Assembly (NCBI GenBank): GCA_025359245.1
Contig: JANYGW010000179.1
Span: 1 to 34,705, forward strand
Length of the DNA stretch: 34,705 nucleotides
Reading direction: 5' to 3'
DNA from: Massilia sp.
Lineage (GTDB): Bacteria; Pseudomonadota; Gammaproteobacteria; Burkholderiales; Burkholderiaceae_D
Below are positions 8,987 to 17,021 of the stretch, piece after piece. A program made the translations under genes and the position numbers. Position 1 is the first letter of the stretch. Each line of letters starts with the position of its first letter. The notes below the pieces were generated by a model that was not told the origin of the DNA, made no database searches, and worked only from the letters and a program-made list of their open reading frames with translations.

Positions 8987-10302
8987 GGCAAGTCTCCTTT
9001 GTTGTCCGGGGTGATGGGCGCGACCTCCAGCACCAGGCCATCGCGCGCGATCACCACCACTTGCTGGCCCGGCGCCAGCGGCGCCGTGCTGCGCGCCTGC
9101 CAGGATTCGCCGTGCACGCGCACCCATGTCTTGCCTTGCCGCGCCTGCTGCACTTCGCCCACCCTGCCGATCACGCCGGCGGCGCCGCCGCGGACCGCAC
9201 GGCGCCGCGTTTTCAGTGCGATGGCGGCAGTGGCCGCCAGCAGCAGCGCGCTGGCGAGCGCCACGGTGACGATCAGCGCGACCGGGATGCCGTAGCCGGG
9301 CAGGTCGGTATCGATCAGCATCAGCGCGCCCGCCACGAAGGCGACGATGCCGCCCAGTCCCAGCGCGCCAAAGGTGGGCAGGAAGGCTTCGGCGATCATG
9401 CAGGCGACGCCGAGCAGGATCAGTGCCAGGCCTGCGTAATTGACCGGCAGCAGTTGCAGCGCATACATGGCCAGCAGCAGGCAGACCGCGCCGGTGATGC
9501 CGGGCACGGCCGTACCGGGATTCATCAGCTCGAACAGCAGGCCGTAGATGCCGATCATGAGCAAGATCAGCGCGATGGCCGGATGGGTGATCGCCGCCAG
9601 CAGCTGCGCGCGCCAGTCGGGCAGCACGCGCACCAGCACGGCGCCGCTGGTGTTGAGCAGCCTGGGCTGGCCGAGCACGGTGACGGTCTTGCCGTCCAGC
9701 TGGGCTGCCAGCGACGCCAGGTCGGGCGCCACGTAGTCGATCACATGCACTTTGACCGCTTCAGATGCCGGCAGGCTGACCGCGTCGCGCACGGCGCGCT
9801 CGGCCCATTCAGTGTTGCGGCCGCGCAGCTGCGCCAGGCCGCGGATATAGGCGGCCGCGTCGTTGACCTGTTTGAGCGTCATGGCCGACGCCTCGCCGCC
9901 GCCAGAGCCGAGCCCGATCGCCACCGGTGTCGCCGCACCCAGGTTGGTGCCGGGCGCCATCGCCGCGATGTGGCTGGCCGTCAGGATGTACAGGCCGGCG
10001 CTGGCAGCGCGCGCGCCGCCCGGCGCCACGTAGCTGGCCACCGGCACGGGCGAGGCCAGGATGGCCTTGATAATGTCGCGCATGGACGTGTCCAGCCCGC
10101 CAGGCGTATCGATCCGGATCACCACCAGCACACTGCCGTCGTGGGCCGCGCGGGCAATGCCGCGCACCACATAGTCGGCGCTGGCCGGGCCGATCGGGCC
10201 TTCCAGCGTGAGCTGCGTCAGCGTGGCGGGCGCGCCTGCAGCCGGACCACACCATGCCGCAAGCAGGGCGAAAAGGAGCGCACATGTGAACTGGTTTGCC
10301 AT
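8983..10302 (-). CDS. Long-form NfeD protein, membrane-bound ClpP-class serine protease
   Basis: A 439-residue protein with a signal peptide (about 1-23, ending AAGA), then a ClpP/crotonase-fold protease domain. The likely nucleophile is S101 in '[12 protein letters not shown]', with K144 as candidate general base. A membrane region of four to five helices follows (about 235-375), and a C-terminal OB-fold NfeD domain ends the protein ('[16 protein letters not shown]'). ATG 10302 was chosen because the signal peptide starts there; the frame also opens at a TTG at 10329. The stop overlaps the slipin start. Its probable task is membrane protein quality control together with the slipin. Confidence 0.92.
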   Translation of the reverse strand: MANQFTCALLFALLAAWCGPAAGAPATLTQLTLEGPIGPASADYVVRGIARAAHDGSVLVVIRIDTPGGLDTSMRDIIKAILASPVPVASYVAPGGARAASAGLYILTASHIAAMAPGTNLGAATPVAIGLGSGGGEASAMTLKQVNDAAAYIRGLAQLRGRNTEWAERAVRDAVSLPASEAVKVHVIDYVAPDLASLAAQLDGKTVTVLGQPRLLNTSGAVLVRVLPDWRAQLLAAITHPAIALILLMIGIYGLLFELMNPGTAVPGITGAVCLLLAMYALQLLPVNYAGLALILLGVACMIAEAFLPTFGALGLGGIVAFVAGALMLIDTDLPGYGIPVALIVTVALASALLLAATAAIALKTRRRAVRGGAAGVIGRVGEVQQARQGKTWVRVHGESWQARSTAPLAPGQQVVVIARDGLVLEVAPITPDNKGDLP

Positions 10303-10471
10303 GGTTGAGTGTTCGACCCGGCCCCGCAATCCTAGTTCGGCGATTCGGTCGCCATGGCGGTCTTTTTGTCCGGATTGATAGCGTTGTAAATACAGATAAA
10401 AGTAAACCGGAAGTATATTTTCAACATCAAATGTGGTTTAATCTAGATATAACAATAATAAGGGTTGTGCC

Positions 10472-11059
10472 ATGAAAGCATACAAATTCCTGACCGGCTT
10501 GCTGCTTTCCTGCGCGCTCGCCGGCGGCGCCCACGGCGCCAGCATGACCCAGGATTTCGATTCGGCCTGGACCGTTTCTCCCTGGGACTACAACGGCGAT
10601 GTCGCTGCGCAGCAGTGGCAATATCTGAACTATGTTCCGTGGGACGGCACGTTCGGCACGCTGCTGTCGGTATCGATCACGACCAGCGTCGATGGCAATA
10701 AAGACGTGGGTGATGTGCTGTCGTATCGCTACGCGCTGTTTACCGGATGGTCGCCGAATCAGTACCAATTTTTCGATGCGGCCAGCGTTGCCGCAGGCAT
10801 GAGCACGTTTTCGGCGACGCGCTCCTTCGTGTCGGGGACCGATTTCGCGCTGAGTAATTTCCTCAGCTATCTGTACCTGCCGCAGGCTTATTATTATTTC
10901 GAAAGCCGGACCGACAACACCCACATCATCCGTGCGCGCACCGAACTGGTCTACAACTACGCGCCGGGGGAATTGATTTCCGAACCGGCGTCCGAGCTGC
11001 TGATGCTGATCGCGCTGGGCGTGCTGGCCATCATGGTCCGGCGCAGGATGCCGGACTAA
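10472..11059 (+). CDS. PEP-CTERM-like exported protein
   Basis: A 195-residue exported protein with a signal peptide cut near residue 23 (AHGA-S) and a C-terminal sorting region. That region reads 'SEPASELLMLIALGVLAIMV' followed by RRR and four more residues. The order of motif, hydrophobic helix and arginine cluster is that of PEP-CTERM proteins. These are processed by exosortase and usually end up in exopolysaccharide or biofilm matrix (family knowledge). The motif is SEP instead of the usual PEP. The mature part is rich in Tyr, Ser, Asp and Trp with no domain I recognise. No exosortase gene is in the window. The gene lies alone, convergent with cytochrome b561, 13 bases away. Confidence 0.8.
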   Translation: MKAYKFLTGLLLSCALAGGAHGASMTQDFDSAWTVSPWDYNGDVAAQQWQYLNYVPWDGTFGTLLSVSITTSVDGNKDVGDVLSYRYALFTGWSPNQYQFFDAASVAAGMSTFSATRSFVSGTDFALSNFLSYLYLPQAYYYFESRTDNTHIIRARTELVYNYAPGELISEPASELLMLIALGVLAIMVRRRMPD

Positions 11060-11072
11060 GGCCAGCGCCGCC

Positions 11073-11621
11073 TCAGCCGCGCTGCCAGAGCATCCGTTTC
11101 AAGGTATTGTCCTTGGCGACATAATGGTGGTACAGGCCGGCCACGGCGTGCAAACCTATCAGGAAATAGCCGACCGTCGCGCCGGTTTCATGGAGCTCCT
11201 TGATTGTGTCGGCGGCCGCCTTGCTCTTGCCGATCAGCGGCGCCAGGTGCAGGCCGAAGAAGGGAATCGGCTTGCCGCTGGCGCTCAGGATCAGCCAGCC
11301 TGCTACCGGCAAACCGAGCATCAGCGCGTACAGGGCCACTTTCATCGATGTCGCCAGCAATGCCTGCCAGCGCGGCAGCACCGGCGCGATGCGCGGCGTC
11401 GGCCCGGCCACGGCGACGGCCAGGCGCAGCAGGGCCAGCAGCAGCACCGACAAGCCCAGCATGTAGTGCCAGGTCTTCATTGCGTCGCGCTCGGCACTGC
11501 CTTTCGGGAAAATGCCGCGCAGTTCCATGCATGCATACACGGCCGCGAGCAACAGCAGCATGAACCAATGGAGTGCAATCGGCAGCCAGCCGTAGCGTTC
11601 TGTGTTGTTTTTCCAATTCAT
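11073..11621 (-). CDS. Cytochrome b561 (CybB-type di-heme membrane protein)
   Basis: A 182-residue inner-membrane protein with four membrane helices. The four haem-ligand histidines of the CybB family are in place: H18 ('ALHW'), H52 ('WHYMLG'), H144 ('LHETGA') and H158 ('GLHAVAGLYHHYV'). It would move electrons between quinone and a periplasmic or soluble acceptor; some members act on superoxide. ATG 11621 is preceded by AAGGA at good spacing and matches the family start. It lies 35 bases after the P-type ATPase stop on the same strand, so the two are probably co-transcribed from the FNR-type promoter at 14257-14297. Confidence 0.93.
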   Translation of the reverse strand: MNWKNNTERYGWLPIALHWFMLLLLAAVYACMELRGIFPKGSAERDAMKTWHYMLGLSVLLLALLRLAVAVAGPTPRIAPVLPRWQALLATSMKVALYALMLGLPVAGWLILSASGKPIPFFGLHLAPLIGKSKAAADTIKELHETGATVGYFLIGLHAVAGLYHHYVAKDNTLKRMLWQRG

Positions 11622-11656
11622 GCGCTTATTCCTTAAAGATAATGCGACAGCATAGC

Positions 11657-14209
11657 TCAAGCGCGCCGCCGTAACCGATTTGCCGAGGCAAGCAGCAGCA
11701 AGGTGGCGCTTACCAGGCCGAGCGTCAACAGCACATGGACTACGCCCGGGCGCTCAAAATGAAACAAACGATTCATGGCCGGCAGGAACAGCGCCAGTCC
11801 CAGCATCAGCAAGGCAACGCCGATGACCCACCACAGCGCCGGATTGCGGCGGCACAGAGCGGCGCGCCACGACCAGGTCCAGGAACGGTTGATGAAGATG
11901 AGCCAGATGTCGCCGACGATCATGGCGCCGAAGGTCAGCGCGCGCGCTTGCCCGACGTCCAGGCCGCCCGCCAGCGCGACCTGGTAGAGCGCCAGCAGCA
12001 CGGCCAGCAGCAGCGTGCCCTGCTGCGCGCCGCGGATCAGCAGGGCCCGGTTGAAGATGCGTTCAGTGGCCGGGCGCGGGGCGCGCCGCATCACGTCCGT
12101 CTCTTCCGCTTCGGCCTCGAACACGATCGAACAGGTCGGATCGATCAGCAGTTCGAAGAATACGATATGCACCGGCAGCAGGATCAGCGGCCATCCCAGC
12201 ATCACCGGCAGCATCGACAGTGCCGCAATCGGGATATGGGCGGCAACAATGAAGACGACGGCCTTGCGGATGTTGTCGACGATGCGCCGGCCCAGTGCGA
12301 TGGCGGCCACGATCGAACCGAAGTCATCGTCGAGCAAGACCAGCGCCGCCGCTTCGCGCGCCACGTCGGTGCCGCGCCCGCCCATGGCGATGCCGATATG
12401 GGCGGCCTGCAGCGCCGGCGCATCGTTGACGCCGTCGCCGGTCATCGCGACGATCTCGCCGCCATCCCTGAGCGCGGCCACCAGCCGCAGCTTCTGTTCG
12501 GGCTGCACACGGCAACAGACGGCGACCTCGCGCAAGCGCCGCTGCAACTGGAGGTCGTCGAGCGCCGCCATGTCGGCCCCGGTCAGCACCCCGCCATGCG
12601 TGTCCAGCCCGCATTGCGCGGCCACCGACAGCGCGGTGGCCGGATAGTCGCCCGTCATCATGATCACGCGCAGGCCGGCCGCGTGGCACTGCGCGATGGC
12701 CGGCGGCACGCTGGGCCGCACCGGATCGGCCAGCGCGACCAGGCCCACGAAGCGGAAGTCGAAATCGTGCTGGATCGGCGGCAGCGCATGCTGGCGGAAG
12801 CTGGCCTTGGCCACCGCCAGCACGCGCAGGCCCTGGGACGCCGCGCGGTCGACCTGTGCGCCGATCGCGCGCGCCTGTGCAGGCGCGAGGTGGCACAGGT
12901 CGATGATGGCCTCCGGCGCGCCTTTGGCGGCGATCACGTAGTCGACCAGGTCGGGCGATTGCCAGACGCGCGACATGGCCAGCAGTTCCGGCGACAGCGG
13001 GTATTCGTCCACCAGGCGCCAGCCGACGTGGATGTGCTCGGTGCCGGCCAGCGCGGCCTGGCCGCTTTGCTGGATCGCCTTTTCCATCGGATCGAAGGGA
13101 TCGCGGTGGCTCGACAGCATCGCAAACTCCAGTGTGGCGTGAAACGCTTCGGGGAAGTGACTCGGCATGCAAGCGGCGCCATCGGCAAAGGCATGCACGG
13201 CGTCGCCGGCGATGACCTGGGCCACGGCCATGCGGTTTTCGGTCAGGGTGCCGGTCTTGTCGACACACAGCACGGTTGCCGCGCCCAGCATCTCGATGGC
13301 CGCAATGCGGCGCGTCAGCACCTGCTTGCTGGCGATGCGCCACGCGCCCAGGCCGAGGAAGATGGTCAGTATCAGCGGCAGTTCGGCCGGCAGCAGGGCC
13401 ATCGCCAGCGTCAGGCCGGCCAGGATGCCATTGAGCCAGTCGGCCCGCGCGATGCCATACCAGGCAGCGAGCAGGATAACCAGCACGATGCTCGACAGCG
13501 CAACCAGCTTGACCGCGCGCGCGGTCTCGTCCTGCAGCAGGCTGGTCTGTGTTTCCAGCGCCGACAGCGCCTTGCCGATCCGTCCCAGCGTGGTGCCGGC
13601 GCCGGTCGCCAGCACCTGTGCCGTGCCCTTGCCCTGGACCACCAGCGAGCCGGAATACAGGAAAGGCTGGTCATCGCCGCCGGGCGCGGCGCATTGCGCC
13701 GTCGGCGCCGCGCCGGCCAGTTTGCGCACCGGCACCGACTCGCCGCTGAGCAGCGATTCATCGATGCTCATGGCCTTGCCGGCCACCAGGAAGGCATCGG
13801 CCGGCACGCGGTCGCCTTCGCACAGGAACACGATATCGCCGGGAACGACTTCACGGCCGGGAATGCGGCGCTGCTGGCCGGCGCGCAACACCAGCGCGCG
13901 CGGGCTGGACAGGTCGCGCAGCGCTTCGAGCGCACGTTCGCTCTTGCGTTCTTGCACGAAGCTCAGGCCCATGACGACCAGGACCGAACCGAGCAGGATG
14001 TAAGCGTCCGCGCGGCTGCCCAGCAGGAGGTAAATGCTGCCGCAGGCGATCAAGAGCAGGAACATGGGCTCGCGCACCACGGTCCACGCGATGGCAAGCA
14101 GGGAGCGCGGCCTGGCGGCCGGCAATTCATTCCAGCCGCACGCTTGCAGCCGGCGCAGCGCCTCGCGTGCGCTGAGGCCAGTCAAGGCATCGGTGGTGGT
14201 GTCGGGCAT
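11657..14209 (-). CDS. Cation-transporting P-type ATPase (P2-like)
   Basis: An 850-residue P-type ATPase. The order is an N-terminal cation-ATPase domain (5-60), M1-M2, an actuator domain with SGES (155-158, where TGES is usual), M3-M4 with PAELP (274-278), and the phosphorylation site DKTGTLT (D317). Then come the nucleotide-binding motif KGAPE (429-433), MMTGD (517-521), TGDGVND (590-596) and six C-terminal helices with 'LLIDPTCSIVFEAEAEE'. There is no N-terminal heavy-metal domain and no CPC motif, so it is not a P1B copper or zinc pump. The overall look is of the Ca/Mn/Mg-type P2 group, but the substrate is undetermined. AGGAAG precedes ATG 14209. A perfect FNR-type box lies 75 bases upstream. 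Confidence 0.93.
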   Translation of the reverse strand: MPDTTTDALTGLSAREALRRLQACGWNELPAARPRSLLAIAWTVVREPMFLLLIACGSIYLLLGSRADAYILLGSVLVVMGLSFVQERKSERALEALRDLSSPRALVLRAGQQRRIPGREVVPGDIVFLCEGDRVPADAFLVAGKAMSIDESLLSGESVPVRKLAGAAPTAQCAAPGGDDQPFLYSGSLVVQGKGTAQVLATGAGTTLGRIGKALSALETQTSLLQDETARAVKLVALSSIVLVILLAAWYGIARADWLNGILAGLTLAMALLPAELPLILTIFLGLGAWRIASKQVLTRRIAAIEMLGAATVLCVDKTGTLTENRMAVAQVIAGDAVHAFADGAACMPSHFPEAFHATLEFAMLSSHRDPFDPMEKAIQQSGQAALAGTEHIHVGWRLVDEYPLSPELLAMSRVWQSPDLVDYVIAAKGAPEAIIDLCHLAPAQARAIGAQVDRAASQGLRVLAVAKASFRQHALPPIQHDFDFRFVGLVALADPVRPSVPPAIAQCHAAGLRVIMMTGDYPATALSVAAQCGLDTHGGVLTGADMAALDDLQLQRRLREVAVCCRVQPEQKLRLVAALRDGGEIVAMTGDGVNDAPALQAAHIGIAMGGRGTDVAREAAALVLLDDDFGSIVAAIALGRRIVDNIRKAVVFIVAAHIPIAALSMLPVMLGWPLILLPVHIVFFELLIDPTCSIVFEAEAEETDVMRRAPRPATERIFNRALLIRGAQQGTLLLAVLLALYQVALAGGLDVGQARALTFGAMIVGDIWLIFINRSWTWSWRAALCRRNPALWWVIGVALLMLGLALFLPAMNRLFHFERPGVVHVLLTLGLVSATLLLLASANRLRRRA

Positions 14210-14256
14210 GGGCTTCCTGGACGCTGGCCACGAGCGGTGCTCGTCTGGCCATGCAG

Positions 14257-14297
14257 GATATAATTTTTTGTCCGGCGGCGCCCTTGATACACATCAA
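14257..14297 (-). promoter_or_regulatory. FNR/Anr-type box and -10 element for the P-type ATPase
   Basis: TTGATACACATCAA (14284-14297) matches the FNR consensus TTGATnnnnATCAA at every defined base. Reading the minus strand toward the ATPase, a TATATC -10 element (14262 down to 14257) lies so that the box centre sits at about -41. That is the class II activation position. The convergent-side neighbour ends at 14317, so only the ATPase can be the target. Confidence 0.82.
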
Positions 14298-14316
14298 AAA
14301 CGCCGCCATGAACTGC

Positions 14317-14736
14317 CTAGCGCATCACGATCGGCTTGCGGTATGGGGCCATCGGCGGCTTCGGAAACTGGACGCCGCTGTAGGCCGCGCGGAAGCATGC
14401 CGCCTTGCTGTTTTCGACGTTGGTGGTGCTGCTGGTCACACGCCCGCTGGCATCGAGCACCAGCACGATCGTCACCGGATACTGCGACTTGTCGTGGCAA
14501 TCGCCCTTGCGGTCGAATTTCTGCTCGTCGTTAAAGCGCAGCGACTCGGCCTCGTATTTGCTGGCCTTGTCGTTCGGGAATTGCGCATTGAATTTGTTCA
14601 TTTCGCCGGCGAATGCGGGATTGGCCGGGGAGGGCGCTTCGAACGCCGGTTCGCTGGAGGCTGGGGTGGTGGTCTGGCAACCTGCGGCGAGCATGACGGC
14701 GCACAGGGCGCCCAGTTTGAAGTAAGGGATACGCAA
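14317..14736 (-). CDS. Small lipoprotein with TonB-C-like domain
   Basis: A predicted 139-residue lipoprotein. With a TTG start at 14736, the N-terminus is 'MRIPYFKLGALCAVMLAAGC', a clean signal with lipobox LAAG-C20, and GGAGA sits 8 bases ahead. The frame is open further upstream to 14850, but that part has no signal character. The second half ('VTIVLVLDASGRVTSSTTNV', then 'SGVQFPKPPMAPYRKPIVM') resembles the C-terminal domain of TonB-like energy transducers. No membrane anchor or Pro-rich spacer is present, so it is not a full TonB. A Cys pair (in 'GDCHD' and 'AACFR') could form a disulfide. Its role is unknown; it may be a small envelope partner protein. Confidence 0.75.
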   Translation of the reverse strand: MRIPYFKLGALCAVMLAAGCQTTTPASSEPAFEAPSPANPAFAGEMNKFNAQFPNDKASKYEAESLRFNDEQKFDRKGDCHDKSQYPVTIVLVLDASGRVTSSTTNVENSKAACFRAAYSGVQFPKPPMAPYRKPIVMR

Positions 14737-14760
14737 GGTAAATCTCCGGTAGTGGGATCT

Positions 14761-14780
14761 CCTCCCGCAAGTGCGGGAGG
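14761..14780. promoter_or_regulatory. Leader-region hairpin upstream of the lipoprotein gene
   Basis: CCTCCCGC and GCGGGAGG form a perfect 8-bp stem with loop AAGT, 24 bases upstream of the TTG start of the lipoprotein gene. There is no T-run on either strand, so it is not a typical terminator. It could be the terminator-like end of the S9 peptidase message or a 5'-UTR element. Function is not determined. Confidence 0.5.
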
Positions 14781-14868
14781 TCAGTGATGCCAGTGTAGCA
14801 ATTAGTTCACTGAAGCACGTTTTAGTGTCCGTGCGGCAACTATCTGTCACGCCTACCGGAGCGCTGCG

Positions 14869-16926
14869 TCAATTCTTCAGGTAATGGTCCAGCCAGGCAT
14901 TGACGCTGTGATGCCATTGCACCGAGTTGGCCGGCTTGAGCACCCAGTGGTTCTCGTCCGGGAAGACGACCAGCTTGCTTTCGATGCCTTTGCGCTGCAG
15001 CGCGCTGAAGGTGCCCAGCCCTTGCGACGTGGGAATCCGGAAGTCGAGGTCGCCCTGGACAACCAGCATCGGCGTCTTCCAGTTCTTGACGAAATTGACC
15101 GGATTGAACTTCTCGTACAGGGCCGGTTTGTCATAATATGTCCCACCGTTTTCCCACTCGGTGAACCACAGTTCCTCGGTCGCGTACGCCATGCCGCGCG
15201 CATCGAACACGCCGTCGTGATTGACCAGGCAGCGGAAGCCGTCGTTCCAGTTGCCGGCGATCCAGTTCATCATGTAGCCGCCGTAGGACGCGCCCAGCGC
15301 GCAGCTGCGCTCGCGGTTCAGCCACGGGAATTTCTTGACCGCCGCCGCCAGGCCTTTTTTCAAGTCCTCGAGCGGCTTGCCGCCCCAGTCGCCGCTGATC
15401 GAATCGGTGAACGCCTGGCCGTAGCCGGTCGACCCGTGGAAGTCGATGAACACCGTCGCGTAGCCATTGCCGGCATAGGTTTGCGGGTTCCAGCGGTAGC
15501 TCCACGAGTTGCCGAAGCTGCCTTGCGGGCCGCCGTGCACCAGGAAGGCGACCGGATACTTCTGGCCGGCGACCGCGTTCCACGGCTTCATCACGTGGCC
15601 GTACACGGTCTCGCCCTTGGCGCCCTTGAACGAGAACTGCTCGTACTCGCCGAAGCGCACATCCTTGAGCGCTTCGTCATTCAGGTGCGTGAGCTGGACC
15701 GGCGCGGCCTTGTCGCCCAGGCGCGCCTTGAACAGCTGTGCCGGGCCGCCCAGGCTGGCCTGGGCCGTCACCAGGGTGTCGCCGCGCACGTCGAACGCGC
15801 TGACGTAGCCCTTGTCGGTGAGCGGCGTGACCTTGCCGCTGGCCGCGTCGATGGCGAACAGACGGTGCTGGCCGATATCGTCGGCGCTGGCCAGGATGGT
15901 CTTGCCATCCGGGCTCCAGCGAAAGTCGGCGATCGAACGGTCCCAGCCGGCAGCGACATTGTGCTTCTTGCCGGTGGCGACATCCATGAACACCAGGTGG
16001 AAACGGTCGGCTTCAAAACCGGGCTTGGTCATGGCCACATAGGCGAGCGTCTTGCCGTCTGGCGAATAGGTCGGCTTGCTGTCCCAGGCCAGGTTCTCGG
16101 CCGTCAGGTTGCGCGGCGTGCCGCCGTCGGCAGCGACCTGGTATATATCGAAATTGGTCGACCAGGCTTCGGTCTTGCCGGCTACGCGCAGCGCGAACAC
16201 GATGCTCTTGCCGTCCGGGCTGAAGCGGTATTCGTCGCGGTCGCCGAAGGGCTTGGACGGCACATCACCATCCAGCGTGCCGCTCAGGCTGACCGGGGCG
16301 GCGCTGACGCGGCCGCTGCTGTCGATCGGCGCCGAATACAGCACCGCATTGCGCCCGTCGGCCCAGGTATCCCAGTGGCGGACGAACAGACGGTCGTACA
16401 CCTTGCCCGAGGCCTTGTCCTTGGCGATGGTGTCGCCGCGGGTCTTGTTGCAGGCCAGGTCGGCGCAGTCGCGGAACACGCCCAGGCCCAGCGCGATGCG
16501 GTCGCCCGCTGGCGACAGGCGGAAATTGTCCACGTCGATCGGCAAGTCGGTCACCTTGACCGCGTCGCCGCCGGCGACCGGCTGGCGCCACACTTGCGAC
16601 GAGCCGGAACGGGACGACAGGAAATACACGGCGTCGCCGCTGGCCGACCACTCGGGATCGGTATTGCTGGTCTCGCCCTGGGTCAGGCGCACCGGGGCCG
16701 CCGCGGCGTTGCGCAGGTCGAGCATCCACAGCTGGGTATTGCCCTTGTTCTTGTCCATATTGGTGCTGCGCACCGTATAGATGACGCGCGTGGCGTCCGG
16801 TGACAGTGCCGGACTGCCGACCCGCTCGAGGCGGACCAGGTCTTCGACGGTAAAGCCGCGCGGTGCCGCCAGCGCGCTTGTGGCGGCCAGCAGGGCGGTG
16901 CCCAGGATGAACAGACGTGGTTTCAT
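14869..16926 (-). CDS. S9 family peptidase (dipeptidyl-peptidase / acylaminoacyl-peptidase-like), exported
   Basis: A 685-residue serine peptidase with a signal peptide (about 1-23, 'FILGTALLAATSALAA'). A beta-propeller of repeated 'LSPDA', 'FSPDGKS', 'YSPDGKT' and 'WSPDGKT' strands (about 30-420) follows. The C-terminal alpha/beta hydrolase domain carries Ser547 in 'GASYGGYM', Asp628 in 'GDLDFRIP' and His660 in 'DENHWV'. The family removes dipeptides or N-acylated residues from peptides; here it would act in the periplasm. ATG 16926 was chosen because it begins the signal peptide, ahead of in-frame codons up to 16962. The gene is last on its strand before the lipoprotein gene. A terminator just upstream isolates it from the MHS transporter gene. 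Confidence 0.94.
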   Translation of the reverse strand: MKPRLFILGTALLAATSALAAPRGFTVEDLVRLERVGSPALSPDATRVIYTVRSTNMDKNKGNTQLWMLDLRNAAAAPVRLTQGETSNTDPEWSASGDAVYFLSSRSGSSQVWRQPVAGGDAVKVTDLPIDVDNFRLSPAGDRIALGLGVFRDCADLACNKTRGDTIAKDKASGKVYDRLFVRHWDTWADGRNAVLYSAPIDSSGRVSAAPVSLSGTLDGDVPSKPFGDRDEYRFSPDGKSIVFALRVAGKTEAWSTNFDIYQVAADGGTPRNLTAENLAWDSKPTYSPDGKTLAYVAMTKPGFEADRFHLVFMDVATGKKHNVAAGWDRSIADFRWSPDGKTILASADDIGQHRLFAIDAASGKVTPLTDKGYVSAFDVRGDTLVTAQASLGGPAQLFKARLGDKAAPVQLTHLNDEALKDVRFGEYEQFSFKGAKGETVYGHVMKPWNAVAGQKYPVAFLVHGGPQGSFGNSWSYRWNPQTYAGNGYATVFIDFHGSTGYGQAFTDSISGDWGGKPLEDLKKGLAAAVKKFPWLNRERSCALGASYGGYMMNWIAGNWNDGFRCLVNHDGVFDARGMAYATEELWFTEWENGGTYYDKPALYEKFNPVNFVKNWKTPMLVVQGDLDFRIPTSQGLGTFSALQRKGIESKLVVFPDENHWVLKPANSVQWHHSVNAWLDHYLKN

Positions 16927-16973
16927 TGTGTAATCCCCAGAATTGTTTTGTGCCGACATCATACTCGGGGGAC

Positions 16974-17007
16974 AAAAAAAATGCCGCTATTCCTAGCGGC
17001 ATTTTTG
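16974..17007 (-). terminator. Intrinsic terminator of the MHS transporter gene
   Basis: On the minus strand, stem ATGCCGCTA / TAGCGGCAT (16981-16989 with 16994-17002) with a 4-base loop is followed by eight T's. It lies 15 bases after the transporter stop. On the plus strand the same hairpin is followed by five T's, so it could work both ways. The stem core is shared with the terminator at 7429-7455. Confidence 0.93.
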
Positions 17008-17021
17008 TACAGCGCGGTTAC

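Noticed and set aside
10303-10329. Extended NfeD start at a TTG at 10329
   Set aside because: It would place a polar segment before the signal peptide; ATG 10302 starts directly at the signal peptide.
11735-14263. An 842-codon open frame on the + strand opposite the P-type ATPase
   Set aside because: It is rich in Gln, Arg, His and Ala with no domain, as expected for antisense of a high-GC gene, while the minus strand encodes a complete P-type ATPase.
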